Source: Candidatus Limivicinus faecipullorum
Lineage (GTDB): Bacteria > Bacillota > Clostridia > Oscillospirales > Oscillospiraceae
Direction of reading: 5' to 3'
Assembly (NCBI GenBank): GCA_018711755.1
Contig: DVHY01000111.1
Span: 1-5,116, forward strand
DNA length: 5,116 nt
The position numbers and the translations under genes were made by a program. Of the stretch, positions 1-5,003 are shown one piece after another. Within the stretch, counting starts at the first letter, position 1, and every line of letters begins with the position of its first letter. The notes beneath the pieces were generated by a model. The model searched no databases and was not told where the DNA came from. It saw only the letters and a list, made by a program, of their open reading frames with translations.

Positions 1-144
1 GGAGATTCCATCTTAGAATATGTCAATAACGGTGGAACAAAAATCAAATTCAGAAAAGCTATATGCCAACTAGTCATTGATTACAACGACTATACTTCTT
101 TTAAGCAAAGACTTGGAGCAGTATTACAGCAATTATTCCACTGA
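1..144 (+). CDS. Unrecognised protein, C-terminal 47 residues only (5' end outside window)
   Basis: An open frame runs from the first base of the window to a TGA at 142-144. It encodes 47 residues beginning GDSILEYVNNGG and ending GAVLQQLFH. I do not recognise the family. The fragment is mixed in charge and fits a soluble, partly helical C-terminus, with no membrane segment or known motif. It is thought real for three reasons: the frame is open throughout, its codons are those of an AT-rich gene (AAA, CAA, TTA, ATT or ATC), and a terminator-like hairpin with a T run follows 32 bp after the stop. G+C is about 34% (49 of 144 bases), far below the neighbouring genes, which suggests a foreign origin or the edge of an accessory segment. 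It is convergent with guaA. A chance open frame of this length in AT-rich DNA is possible but less likely. Confidence 0.6.
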   Translation, partial: GDSILEYVNNGGTKIKFRKAICQLVIDYNDYTSFKQRLGAVLQQLFH

Positions 145-175
145 TTAAATAATTTGTACTCAAATCACATAACAA

Positions 176-222
176 GAGCCCGGAAGCCCGCATAAATGCT
201 GGATTTCCGAGCTCCATTTTTT
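176..222. terminator. Intrinsic terminator between two convergent genes, probably bidirectional
   Basis: Bases 176-191 pair with 198-214 around a six-base ATAAAT loop, with two mismatches and one bulged T. The outer stem GAGC/GCTC and the CGGAA/TTCCG block are perfect. On the plus strand the hairpin is followed by CA and six T (217-222), the classical form for ending the partial gene that stops at 144. Read on the minus strand, one mismatched position in the outer stem becomes a G:U pair and the hairpin is followed by a looser U-rich stretch, so it can plausibly end guaA as well. The T run overlaps the guaA stop codon (221-223), so the two genes share a very compact 3' junction. Confidence 0.75.
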
Positions 223-1762
223 ATTCGAATTCTATGGTGGCGGGGGGTTTGGAGGTCACGTCGTAGAGGACGCGGTTGACGCCCCGCACCTCGTTGACTA
301 TGCGCACGGAGATGCGGTCCAGCACCTCGTAAGGTATGCGGGCCCAGTCCGCGGTCATGAAGTCTGAGGTCTCCACCGCCCGCAGGGCTATGGCATAGTC
401 ATAGCTGCGGCCGTCCCCCATGACGCCTACGGAGCGCATATTGGTGAGGGCGGCAAAATACTGGCTGAGCATGGAGTCCAGTCCCGCCCTGGCTATCTCC
501 TGGCGGAAGATGAAGTCGGCGTCCCGGAGCATTTCCAGCTTCTCCTTGCTTATCTCCCCTATGACCCGGATGCCCAGGCCGGGGCCGGGGAAGGGCTGGC
601 GCATCACCAGATACTCCGGCAGGCCCAGCTCCCGGCCCAGCTGCCGCACCTCGTCCTTGAAGAGCATGCGCAGCGGCTCTATTATCTCCTTGAAATCCAC
701 AAAGTCCGGCAGGCCCCCCACATTGTGGTGGCTCTTTATCACCGCCGCTTCGCCCTTGCCGGACTCGATGACATCGGGATATATGGTGCCCTGGACCAGA
801 TAGTCCACCGAGCCTATCTTCTTGCCCTCCTGCTCGAAGACCCGGATGAATTCCTCCCCGATTATCTTCCGCTTCCGCTCCGGGTCAGTGACGCCGGCCA
901 GAGCGTTCAGGAAACGCTGCTCCTCATTGCAGCGGATGAAGTTGATATCCCAGCGGGAAAAGGCCTGCTCCACCTCGTCCCCCTCGTCCTTGCGCATCAG
1001 GCCGTGGTCCACGAACACACAGCTGAGCTGGCTGCCCACCGCTTCCGCCAGCAGCGCGGCGGCTACGGAGGAGTCCACTCCCCCGGACAGGGCCAGCAGC
1101 ACCTTGCCCCCGCCCACCTTGGAGCGGATATCCTCTATGGCCCGGCGCTTATAGTCGGCCATGGTCCAGTCTCCCCGGGCATGGCAGATATTGTACAGGA
1201 AGTTGCGCAGCATCCGGCTGCCGTACTGGGTATGGTTCACCTCCGGGTGGAACTGGACGCCGTAAAAGCGGCGCTTCTCGTCGCAGATGCCCACTGTGGG
1301 GCAGGCCTTAGAATGGGCCACCAGTCTGAAGCCCTGGGGCACCTTGGCCATATAGTCACCGTGGCTCATCCAGGTTATGCTCTGCTCCGGCAAATCCCTG
1401 AACAGGCTGCAGGAGCTGTCAAACCAGGTCTCGGTCTTGCCGTACTCCCTGGCGGAGTCGTCCTGGGCGGCGGTGACCAGGCCCCCCAGCTCGTGGCTCA
1501 GCAGCTGGCAGCCGTAGCATATGCCCAGGATGGGCACCCCCAGCTCATAGATGCCCCGGGCAGGATGGGGCGAGTTCTCCGCATAAACGCTGTTGGGGCC
1601 GCCGGTGAAGATTATGCCTATGGGGTCGAAGGCCTTTATCTCCTCCAGGCTCATGTCATGGGGCTTTACTTCGCAATAGACATTGCACTCTCTCACCCGG
1701 CGGGCTATCAGCTGATTGTACTGGCCGCCGAAGTCCAGTATAAGTATCTTTTGATTGTCCAT
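221..1762 (-). CDS. guaA: GMP synthase (glutamine-hydrolysing), full length
   Basis: Cytoplasmic enzyme of the last step of de novo GMP synthesis: XMP + ATP + glutamine gives GMP + AMP + PPi + glutamate. The 513 residues match the usual length of the two-domain form. The N-terminal class I glutamine amidotransferase domain (about 5-195) shows LDFGGQY (9-15), the nucleophile Cys82 in GICYGCQ, and His172 and Glu174 in FHPEVNHT. The ATP pyrophosphatase domain follows, with PP-loop LSGGVDSS (225-232). The C-terminal dimerisation and XMP-binding part has QPFPGPGLGIRV (389-400) and ends KPPATIEFE. No key residue is missing. The ATG at 1762 is preceded by only a weak purine-rich site (GAGAAAAGAGA, 1769-1779). 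It lies 43 bp downstream of the LRR lipoprotein stop, with no clear terminator or guanine riboswitch in between, so cotranscription is plausible. Oddities are Cys at residue 85 where Met or Ala is usual, and Phe-Glu at the end where Trp-Glu is common. Confidence 0.98.
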   Translation of the reverse strand: MDNQKILILDFGGQYNQLIARRVRECNVYCEVKPHDMSLEEIKAFDPIGIIFTGGPNSVYAENSPHPARGIYELGVPILGICYGCQLLSHELGGLVTAAQDDSAREYGKTETWFDSSCSLFRDLPEQSITWMSHGDYMAKVPQGFRLVAHSKACPTVGICDEKRRFYGVQFHPEVNHTQYGSRMLRNFLYNICHARGDWTMADYKRRAIEDIRSKVGGGKVLLALSGGVDSSVAAALLAEAVGSQLSCVFVDHGLMRKDEGDEVEQAFSRWDINFIRCNEEQRFLNALAGVTDPERKRKIIGEEFIRVFEQEGKKIGSVDYLVQGTIYPDVIESGKGEAAVIKSHHNVGGLPDFVDFKEIIEPLRMLFKDEVRQLGRELGLPEYLVMRQPFPGPGLGIRVIGEISKEKLEMLRDADFIFRQEIARAGLDSMLSQYFAALTNMRSVGVMGDGRSYDYAIALRAVETSDFMTADWARIPYEVLDRISVRIVNEVRGVNRVLYDVTSKPPATIEFE

Positions 1763-1805
1763 ACTTGCTCTCTTTTCTCAAACTTCAGTTCCGGAAAGCC
1801 CCGGC

Positions 1806-3176
1806 TCACTCCAGCCAGCTGGGGTAGAGCGGGTCGTTCCAGGAGAAGGAATAGGCGCTGTCCGCATAGCCGCCGAACTGCTTGCGCAGCTCCGTATATC
1901 TGGGGTGCAGCACATACTGCCAGGTGTCCAGGTTCAGGTCCACATAGCGCCAATGGCCCTCCGTGGGGTCCCCGGCAGAGGTATTTATCTCACACTCGGG
2001 AATTATCTCCTGGAGCTCCTCCACCTGGCTCCTGTCCACCGAGGTCCAGCCGCCTATCCACAGCCGCTCCAGCTTCGTAAGGCCGAAGAGGGGGCTCAGG
2101 TCCAGCTGCTCCGCCTGGGTGAGATTGCAGATGTTCAGGTGCTCCAGGTTGGTGAGATTCGCCAGGGGGCTGATATCGGTAATATATGTAGTCTGTATCT
2201 CCAGGTACTCCATCTTGGTGCAGCCCGCTATGGGGCTCAGGTCGCTGAACCAGTCCATGGCCAGGATGCACACTTCCAGATCCGGCATGTACTCCAGGAA
2301 GGAGACGTCGGTGAGAGATTCGTTATGGCCCACGTCCAGGTATTTCACCTTGGTGCAGTATTTGAGGCTCTGGGTATTCTCCGGGGTGAGCATGCCCCCC
2401 ACAGAGGGCTTGGAGGCCAGGATGCGCTCGGTATCGGTACGCACGCTGTAGCAGTCCCCGAACCAGACTCGCCAGACCACTTCCACGTCAGGGAACTCGT
2501 CCCGGATAGCGGCCATCTCCTCGTTGCTCAGGCCGCAGCTGTCCATATCCAGATACTCCAGCTCCGGCATGCACCTGAGCGCCGACCTCAGCGCAGCCCC
2601 TCCGTCTTCCACGGGCATATACTTCAAATCCAGGCTCCTCTCGTCCAGGGAGGCCTCCACTCCGTACAGCTCCCCATAGTAGCTCAGTTTCAGTTCCGGG
2701 AATGAGCTGCGTATCTCCGCCACGTCCTCCCAGCCGAAGCCCTCCCGGGTCTTGCCCAGCTCTATGCTGCTGAGGTTGGGCAGGCAGGAGGCGGCCTCTA
2801 TCAGGGCCGGCACATCCTCATGCTTCAGTTCAGTCATGTTCAGAGCCGCTATGTCGTTGGTGACGGTGCTGCCGTTGGGCAGAGGCACGGTATAGCGCAC
2901 CGAGACCTCCGGGTGGGCCTGGGCCCAGGCATATATCTCCTTATAGCACTCGCTTCCCCGCAGGTCCGCAGCAACCAGCCCCTCCATCTCATCCAGCTTG
3001 GAGAGCTCCTGGGCAGTTATCACCATGGTAATGCTGAGTGCGTCCTGCTCCACCGTGCCCGCCTCAAACTCCACAGGCGTCGGCGCCGGTCCGCTGACCA
3101 GTCTCTGGCACCCGGTCATGCCCAATATCGTCGCCAGGGCAGCGGCCAATATCACTATAAACTGTTTCTTGTGCAT
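1806..3176 (-). CDS. Predicted LRR lipoprotein (shorter paralogue, LRR-B)
   Basis: This is a 456-residue predicted exported protein of unknown function. Residues 1-23 look like a lipoprotein signal: KK, a hydrophobic stretch (about 6-20), then MTGC with Cys23 as the lipidated residue, followed by a Pro/Ser-rich linker (about 24-40). Residues about 69-262 hold three degenerate modules of about 70 residues, each with a helix-like segment ending in a conserved Pro (89, 160, 229) and then a beta-like stretch. Residues 271-377 hold about five SDS22/internalin-type LRRs (landmarks at 280, 303, 325, 347, 372), with LSPIAG, ISPLAN and LSPLFG turns. The tail is rich in Trp, Tyr and Phe (AYSFSWNDP). 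There is no LPXTG motif. LRRs usually bind proteins, but no partner is indicated. The ATG at 3176 has GAGGTAGG just upstream. A TTG at 3194, preceded by a stronger GAGGAGG, would add six basic residues and cannot be excluded. The gene is paralogous to the one upstream. Confidence 0.88.
   Translation of the reverse strand: MHKKQFIVILAAALATILGMTGCQRLVSGPAPTPVEFEAGTVEQDALSITMVITAQELSKLDEMEGLVAADLRGSECYKEIYAWAQAHPEVSVRYTVPLPNGSTVTNDIAALNMTELKHEDVPALIEAASCLPNLSSIELGKTREGFGWEDVAEIRSSFPELKLSYYGELYGVEASLDERSLDLKYMPVEDGGAALRSALRCMPELEYLDMDSCGLSNEEMAAIRDEFPDVEVVWRVWFGDCYSVRTDTERILASKPSVGGMLTPENTQSLKYCTKVKYLDVGHNESLTDVSFLEYMPDLEVCILAMDWFSDLSPIAGCTKMEYLEIQTTYITDISPLANLTNLEHLNICNLTQAEQLDLSPLFGLTKLERLWIGGWTSVDRSQVEELQEIIPECEINTSAGDPTEGHWRYVDLNLDTWQYVLHPRYTELRKQFGGYADSAYSFSWNDPLYPSWLE
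2046..2366 (-). repeat. LRR array of the shorter paralogue (protein-level repeat)
   Basis: This stretch encodes residues 271-377. The repeating pattern is an L-x-L-type strand followed by a turn with SPL or SPI and a short linker ending T-N-L or T-K-L. Landmark positions are 23, 22, 22 and 25 residues apart. The last interval is longer because of an insertion (LTQAEQLDL) compared with the paralogue. The pattern fits the bacterial SDS22-like LRR class with 22-residue units. Confidence 0.8.
2391..2972 (-). repeat. Three degenerate ~70-residue modules of the shorter paralogue
   Basis: This stretch encodes residues 69-262. The modules are recognised by an (E/D)(V/I/M)-x-x-(I/L)-type helix ending at Pro89, Pro160 and Pro229 (spacing 71 and 69). 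A beta-like stretch follows, ending near Leu-Pro-Asn-Gly or Leu-Tyr-Gly, and then an S-L-D-L or A-L-N-M strand. Between modules sits a strand of the form LPNLSSIELG or MPELEYLDMD. Similarity between modules is low. It becomes clear when aligned with the four modules of the neighbouring paralogue. Confidence 0.65.
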
Positions 3177-3179
3177 TTT

Positions 3180-3211
3180 CCTACCTCGTCTCAAATAAAG
3201 GCTTCCTCCTC
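3180..3211 (-). promoter_or_regulatory. Two competing ribosome binding sites for the LRR lipoprotein
   Basis: On the minus strand GAGGTAGG (3180-3187) places its GAGG seven bases before the ATG at 3176. Further upstream, GAGGAGG (3205-3211) is a stronger Shine-Dalgarno match and lies ten bases before an in-frame TTG at 3194. The ATG is preferred because of codon and spacing. The TTG start would give a longer, more basic signal-peptide N-region beginning MRRGRKMHKK. Both starts would produce the same lipidated mature protein. Confidence 0.55.
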
Positions 3212-3219
3212 AGTATCGT

Positions 3220-3243
3220 AGCCCGGAAAACGGGGCTCTTTTT
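3220..3243 (+). terminator. Terminator-like hairpin with T run, oriented against the flanking genes
   Basis: AGCCCG (3220-3225) pairs with CGGGGCT (3231-3237), with one bulged G and a five-base GAAAA loop. It is followed on the plus strand by C and five T (3239-3243). Both flanking genes are on the minus strand. In that direction the hairpin is preceded by A5 and not followed by a U run, so it should not stop the LRR transcript efficiently. It may end antisense transcription, be a residue of a former arrangement, or be incidental. Confidence 0.4.
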
Positions 3244-3253
3244 CCGCCTCGGT

Positions 3254-4915
3254 TCACTCAAGGCCGTAAACCTCTTTGCCAAACATCCCCGCATACTCCG
3301 CCGGGGCCGGGTCGCCGCACTTGGGGTCCAGCCAATAGAAGCTGTATTCCTGATAGTTGTAACCCATCTGCTCCCTCAAAAGCTCGTGGCGGGGCACCCA
3401 GTAATATTTGGGCTCCTCCGGGTCATAGGCGGAATACCTCCAGGCTTCGCCGTGGGGGTCGTTGGTGGTGGTATTTATATCGCAGTCAGGCAGGGACTCC
3501 CTCAGCTTCGTCACCTGGTCTTCGGGGATGGGGGTGTTGCAGCCTATCCACAGCCGCTCCAGCTTGCTGAGGCCGTAGAGCGGCGAGGCGTCGGTGATGT
3601 TCTCCTGATTGCATATATTCAGGTGGGCCAGATTGGTCAGCCCTGCCAGGGGGCTCAGGTCGCTGATATTGGTCTCCTGAATCTCCAGATATTCCATATT
3701 GGGGCAGTTGGCCAGGGGGCTCAGGTCGCTGATATCGGTCATGGCGATTATCAGCACCTCCAGCTCCGGCATGGTGGAGACAAAGGACAGGTCGCTGAGA
3801 TCGTCGTTATGGCCCAGGTCCAGGTACTTCACCTTGGTGCAGTACTGCAGCACGGACGCATCGCTTATCATGCCACCCACCGTGGGCTTGGAGGCCAGGA
3901 TACGCTCCACATCGGTGCGCACGCTGTAGTTCTCACCAAACCAGATGCGCCACACCACTTCCACATTGGGGTTTTCATCCCGTATCTGCGCCATGGCCTC
4001 GTTGGATACTCCGCAGTAGTCCATATCCAGATATGTACAGTTTCTCATGAGGGGCAGGATCTTCCTTATCTCTTCCCCCTCGTCCGATATCTCCGTATGG
4101 TTGAAGTCCAGGCTCTCGGCGTTCAGGTTCAGCTCCTGGCCGTAGAGGCTGAAGCTGAAGTTCAGCGCCGCATTGGGACAGGCCTTGGCCAGCATGTTTA
4201 TATCGTCCCAGCTGAGATCGCTGCTGCTCTGGCTGCCCAGCTTTACCTCCTCCAGTTCCGGCAGGCAGGCCAGCACAGCCGCAGCTTCCGTCAGCTGTTC
4301 CGGCTCAGAGCCAAGGCTGCTCAGATCCACGCTCCTGGTGTCCGGCTCCACGCTCTGGCCCAGAAGGTCCAAAGTAAAGTCAAAGCCCACGTCGGGAAGG
4401 GCTGTCCGCAGGGCGGCCACATCCTCCAGGCTAAGGCCCGAACCGTCGCCTCCCACGTTGCCCAGGCTCACGGTCTGGAGATTCGGCAGACACTTCAGGG
4501 CCCCGGCCGCCGCCTGGGCCATGCCTGCCGGCAGGCCGGACAGGTCCACTGCGGTGGTGCTGCTGTCATAGCGGCTGCCGTCGGGCAGGTCCACCGTATA
4601 TTTCACCGTCACCTGGGGGTTGTCCCGGGCCCAGGCGGCTATCTCCTCATAGCAACTGCTGCCGCTGAAATCTGCCGCCTCCATTTTGTCAAAAAGATAA
4701 AGAAACTCAGTCTCCCCGCTCTCCAGGACGGCGGTGAGCATCCTGCTGTCCTGAGCGTAGCGCCCGGACGACAGCTGCACCTTCACCTCGCCGAAAAGAG
4801 GGCGGACATCGCCGGCGCCGCTGCTCTCACGCACCGGGCCGGAAAGGCCCAGAAAGGCCAGCGCCGCCACCCCCAGGATACCAGCTATGATCTTTGTCTT
4901 TTTTCCTGCTCCCAT
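3254..4915 (-). CDS. Predicted exported LRR protein (longer paralogue, LRR-A)
   Basis: This 553-residue protein of unknown function is paralogous to the lipoprotein gene 77 bp downstream. The N-terminus MGAGKKTKII plus a hydrophobic stretch (about 9-24) looks like a signal peptide or an uncleaved membrane anchor. Unlike the paralogue it has no cysteine there (it reads FLGLSGPV). Residues about 80-349 contain four degenerate modules with marker prolines at 100, 174, 247 and 316. Residues 356-460 contain about five LRRs (landmark leucines 365, 388, 410, 432, 455) with three DLSF/DLSP-type turns and one DASPLYGL. The tail is aromatic-rich (EYSFYWLDP). There is no cell-wall sorting motif. The ATG at 4915 is chosen because GGAGG (4923-4927) lies seven bases upstream. 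The in-frame ATG at 4987 would lie inside the likely promoter. Function may involve protein binding at the cell surface, but this is only inferred from the LRR fold. Confidence 0.88.
   Translation of the reverse strand: MGAGKKTKIIAGILGVAALAFLGLSGPVRESSGAGDVRPLFGEVKVQLSSGRYAQDSRMLTAVLESGETEFLYLFDKMEAADFSGSSCYEEIAAWARDNPQVTVKYTVDLPDGSRYDSSTTAVDLSGLPAGMAQAAAGALKCLPNLQTVSLGNVGGDGSGLSLEDVAALRTALPDVGFDFTLDLLGQSVEPDTRSVDLSSLGSEPEQLTEAAAVLACLPELEEVKLGSQSSSDLSWDDINMLAKACPNAALNFSFSLYGQELNLNAESLDFNHTEISDEGEEIRKILPLMRNCTYLDMDYCGVSNEAMAQIRDENPNVEVVWRIWFGENYSVRTDVERILASKPTVGGMISDASVLQYCTKVKYLDLGHNDDLSDLSFVSTMPELEVLIIAMTDISDLSPLANCPNMEYLEIQETNISDLSPLAGLTNLAHLNICNQENITDASPLYGLSKLERLWIGCNTPIPEDQVTKLRESLPDCDINTTTNDPHGEAWRYSAYDPEEPKYYWVPRHELLREQMGYNYQEYSFYWLDPKCGDPAPAEYAGMFGKEVYGLE
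3536..3850 (-). repeat. LRR array of the longer paralogue (protein-level repeat)
   Basis: This stretch encodes residues 356-460. Landmark leucines are 23, 22, 22 and 23 residues apart, with repeated DISDLSPLA or NISDLSPLA turns and N-L or K-L strand starts. This is the regular spacing of SDS22/internalin-like LRRs. It is more regular than in the downstream paralogue. Confidence 0.85.
3646..3736. repeat. Exact 25-bp direct repeat, 66 bp apart, inside the LRR array
   Basis: Bases 3646-3670 and 3712-3736 are identical (they begin GCCAGGGGGC and end GCTGATAT) and are offset by 66 bp, exactly one 22-residue LRR. They encode the ISDLSPLA turn of two successive repeats using the same codons. This suggests either recent duplication or homogenisation of one LRR unit, or strong codon preference. 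It is the most conserved DNA repeat I can find in the window. Confidence 0.85.
3869..4678 (-). repeat. Four degenerate ~70-residue modules of the longer paralogue
   Basis: This stretch encodes residues 80-349. Marker prolines at 100, 174, 247 and 316 give spacings of 74, 73 and 69. Modules two and three are the most alike: KCLPNL and ACLPEL begin strands 75 residues apart. Each continues through a DV or DI helix, the marker Pro, a beta-like stretch ending LLGQ or LYGQ, and a SVDL or SLDF strand. The final module is the one best conserved in the neighbouring paralogue, which has only three modules. Confidence 0.7.
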
Positions 4916-4922
4916 CTCAAGG

Positions 4923-4927
4923 CCTCC
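4923..4927 (-). promoter_or_regulatory. Ribosome binding site that fixes the LRR-A start
   Basis: GGAGG on the minus strand sits seven bases before the ATG at 4915. It supports the 553-residue protein starting MGAGKKTK over a longer in-frame reading from 4987, which has no Shine-Dalgarno site and overlaps the promoter. Confidence 0.85.
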
Positions 4928-4939
4928 AGAAGGGCGAAG

Positions 4940-4963
4940 ATTTACGCCGGCATTTACGCCGAT
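4940..4963. repeat. Short tandem repeat in the LRR-A leader (possible operator)
   Basis: ATTTACGCCG occurs at 4940-4949 and again at 4952-4961, a 12-bp period. On the minus strand the same bases form a small hairpin, CGGC-GTAAAT-GCCG (4948-4961). It lies just downstream of the predicted transcription start, a usual place for a repressor site. A role as an operator is inference from position only. Confidence 0.4.
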
Positions 4964-4974
4964 GATAATACAAT

Positions 4975-5003
4975 AGTATAGCATCATGGTTTTTTATTTG
5001 CAA
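4975..5003 (-). promoter_or_regulatory. Sigma-A-type promoter with extended -10, driving the LRR genes
   Basis: On the minus strand TTGCAA (4998-5003) and TATACT (4975-4980) are separated by exactly 17 bp. A TG one base before the -10 (4982-4983) gives an extended -10. An A/T-rich stretch lies directly upstream of the -35. Transcription would start near 4968, giving a leader of about 50 bases before the ATG at 4915. The -10 has five of six consensus bases and the -35 four of six. Confidence 0.75.

Noticed and set aside
1763..1805. Possible guanine riboswitch or terminator before guaA
   Set aside because: The 43-bp gap is too short for a purine riboswitch aptamer. Its only hairpin is a four-base CCGG stem without a U run.
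725..2080. Long plus-strand open frame of 451 codons opposite guaA and LRR-B
   Set aside because: It lies antisense to guaA, whose catalytic motifs are intact, and crosses a gene boundary. Its translation is low in complexity, with no recognisable domain. It is explained by GC-rich codon bias.
3386..4981. Long plus-strand open frame of 531 codons opposite almost all of LRR-A
   Set aside because: It is rich in His, Gln and Val, as expected for the complement of Leu/Asp/Glu-rich repeats. It has no plausible domain, and the minus-strand gene has a promoter, ribosome binding site and paralogue.
4916..4987. 24-codon N-terminal extension of LRR-A starting MMLYYCIII
   Set aside because: Its first codons overlap the predicted extended -10 element, so they would not be transcribed. 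There is no ribosome binding site there, while GGAGG precedes the ATG at 4915.
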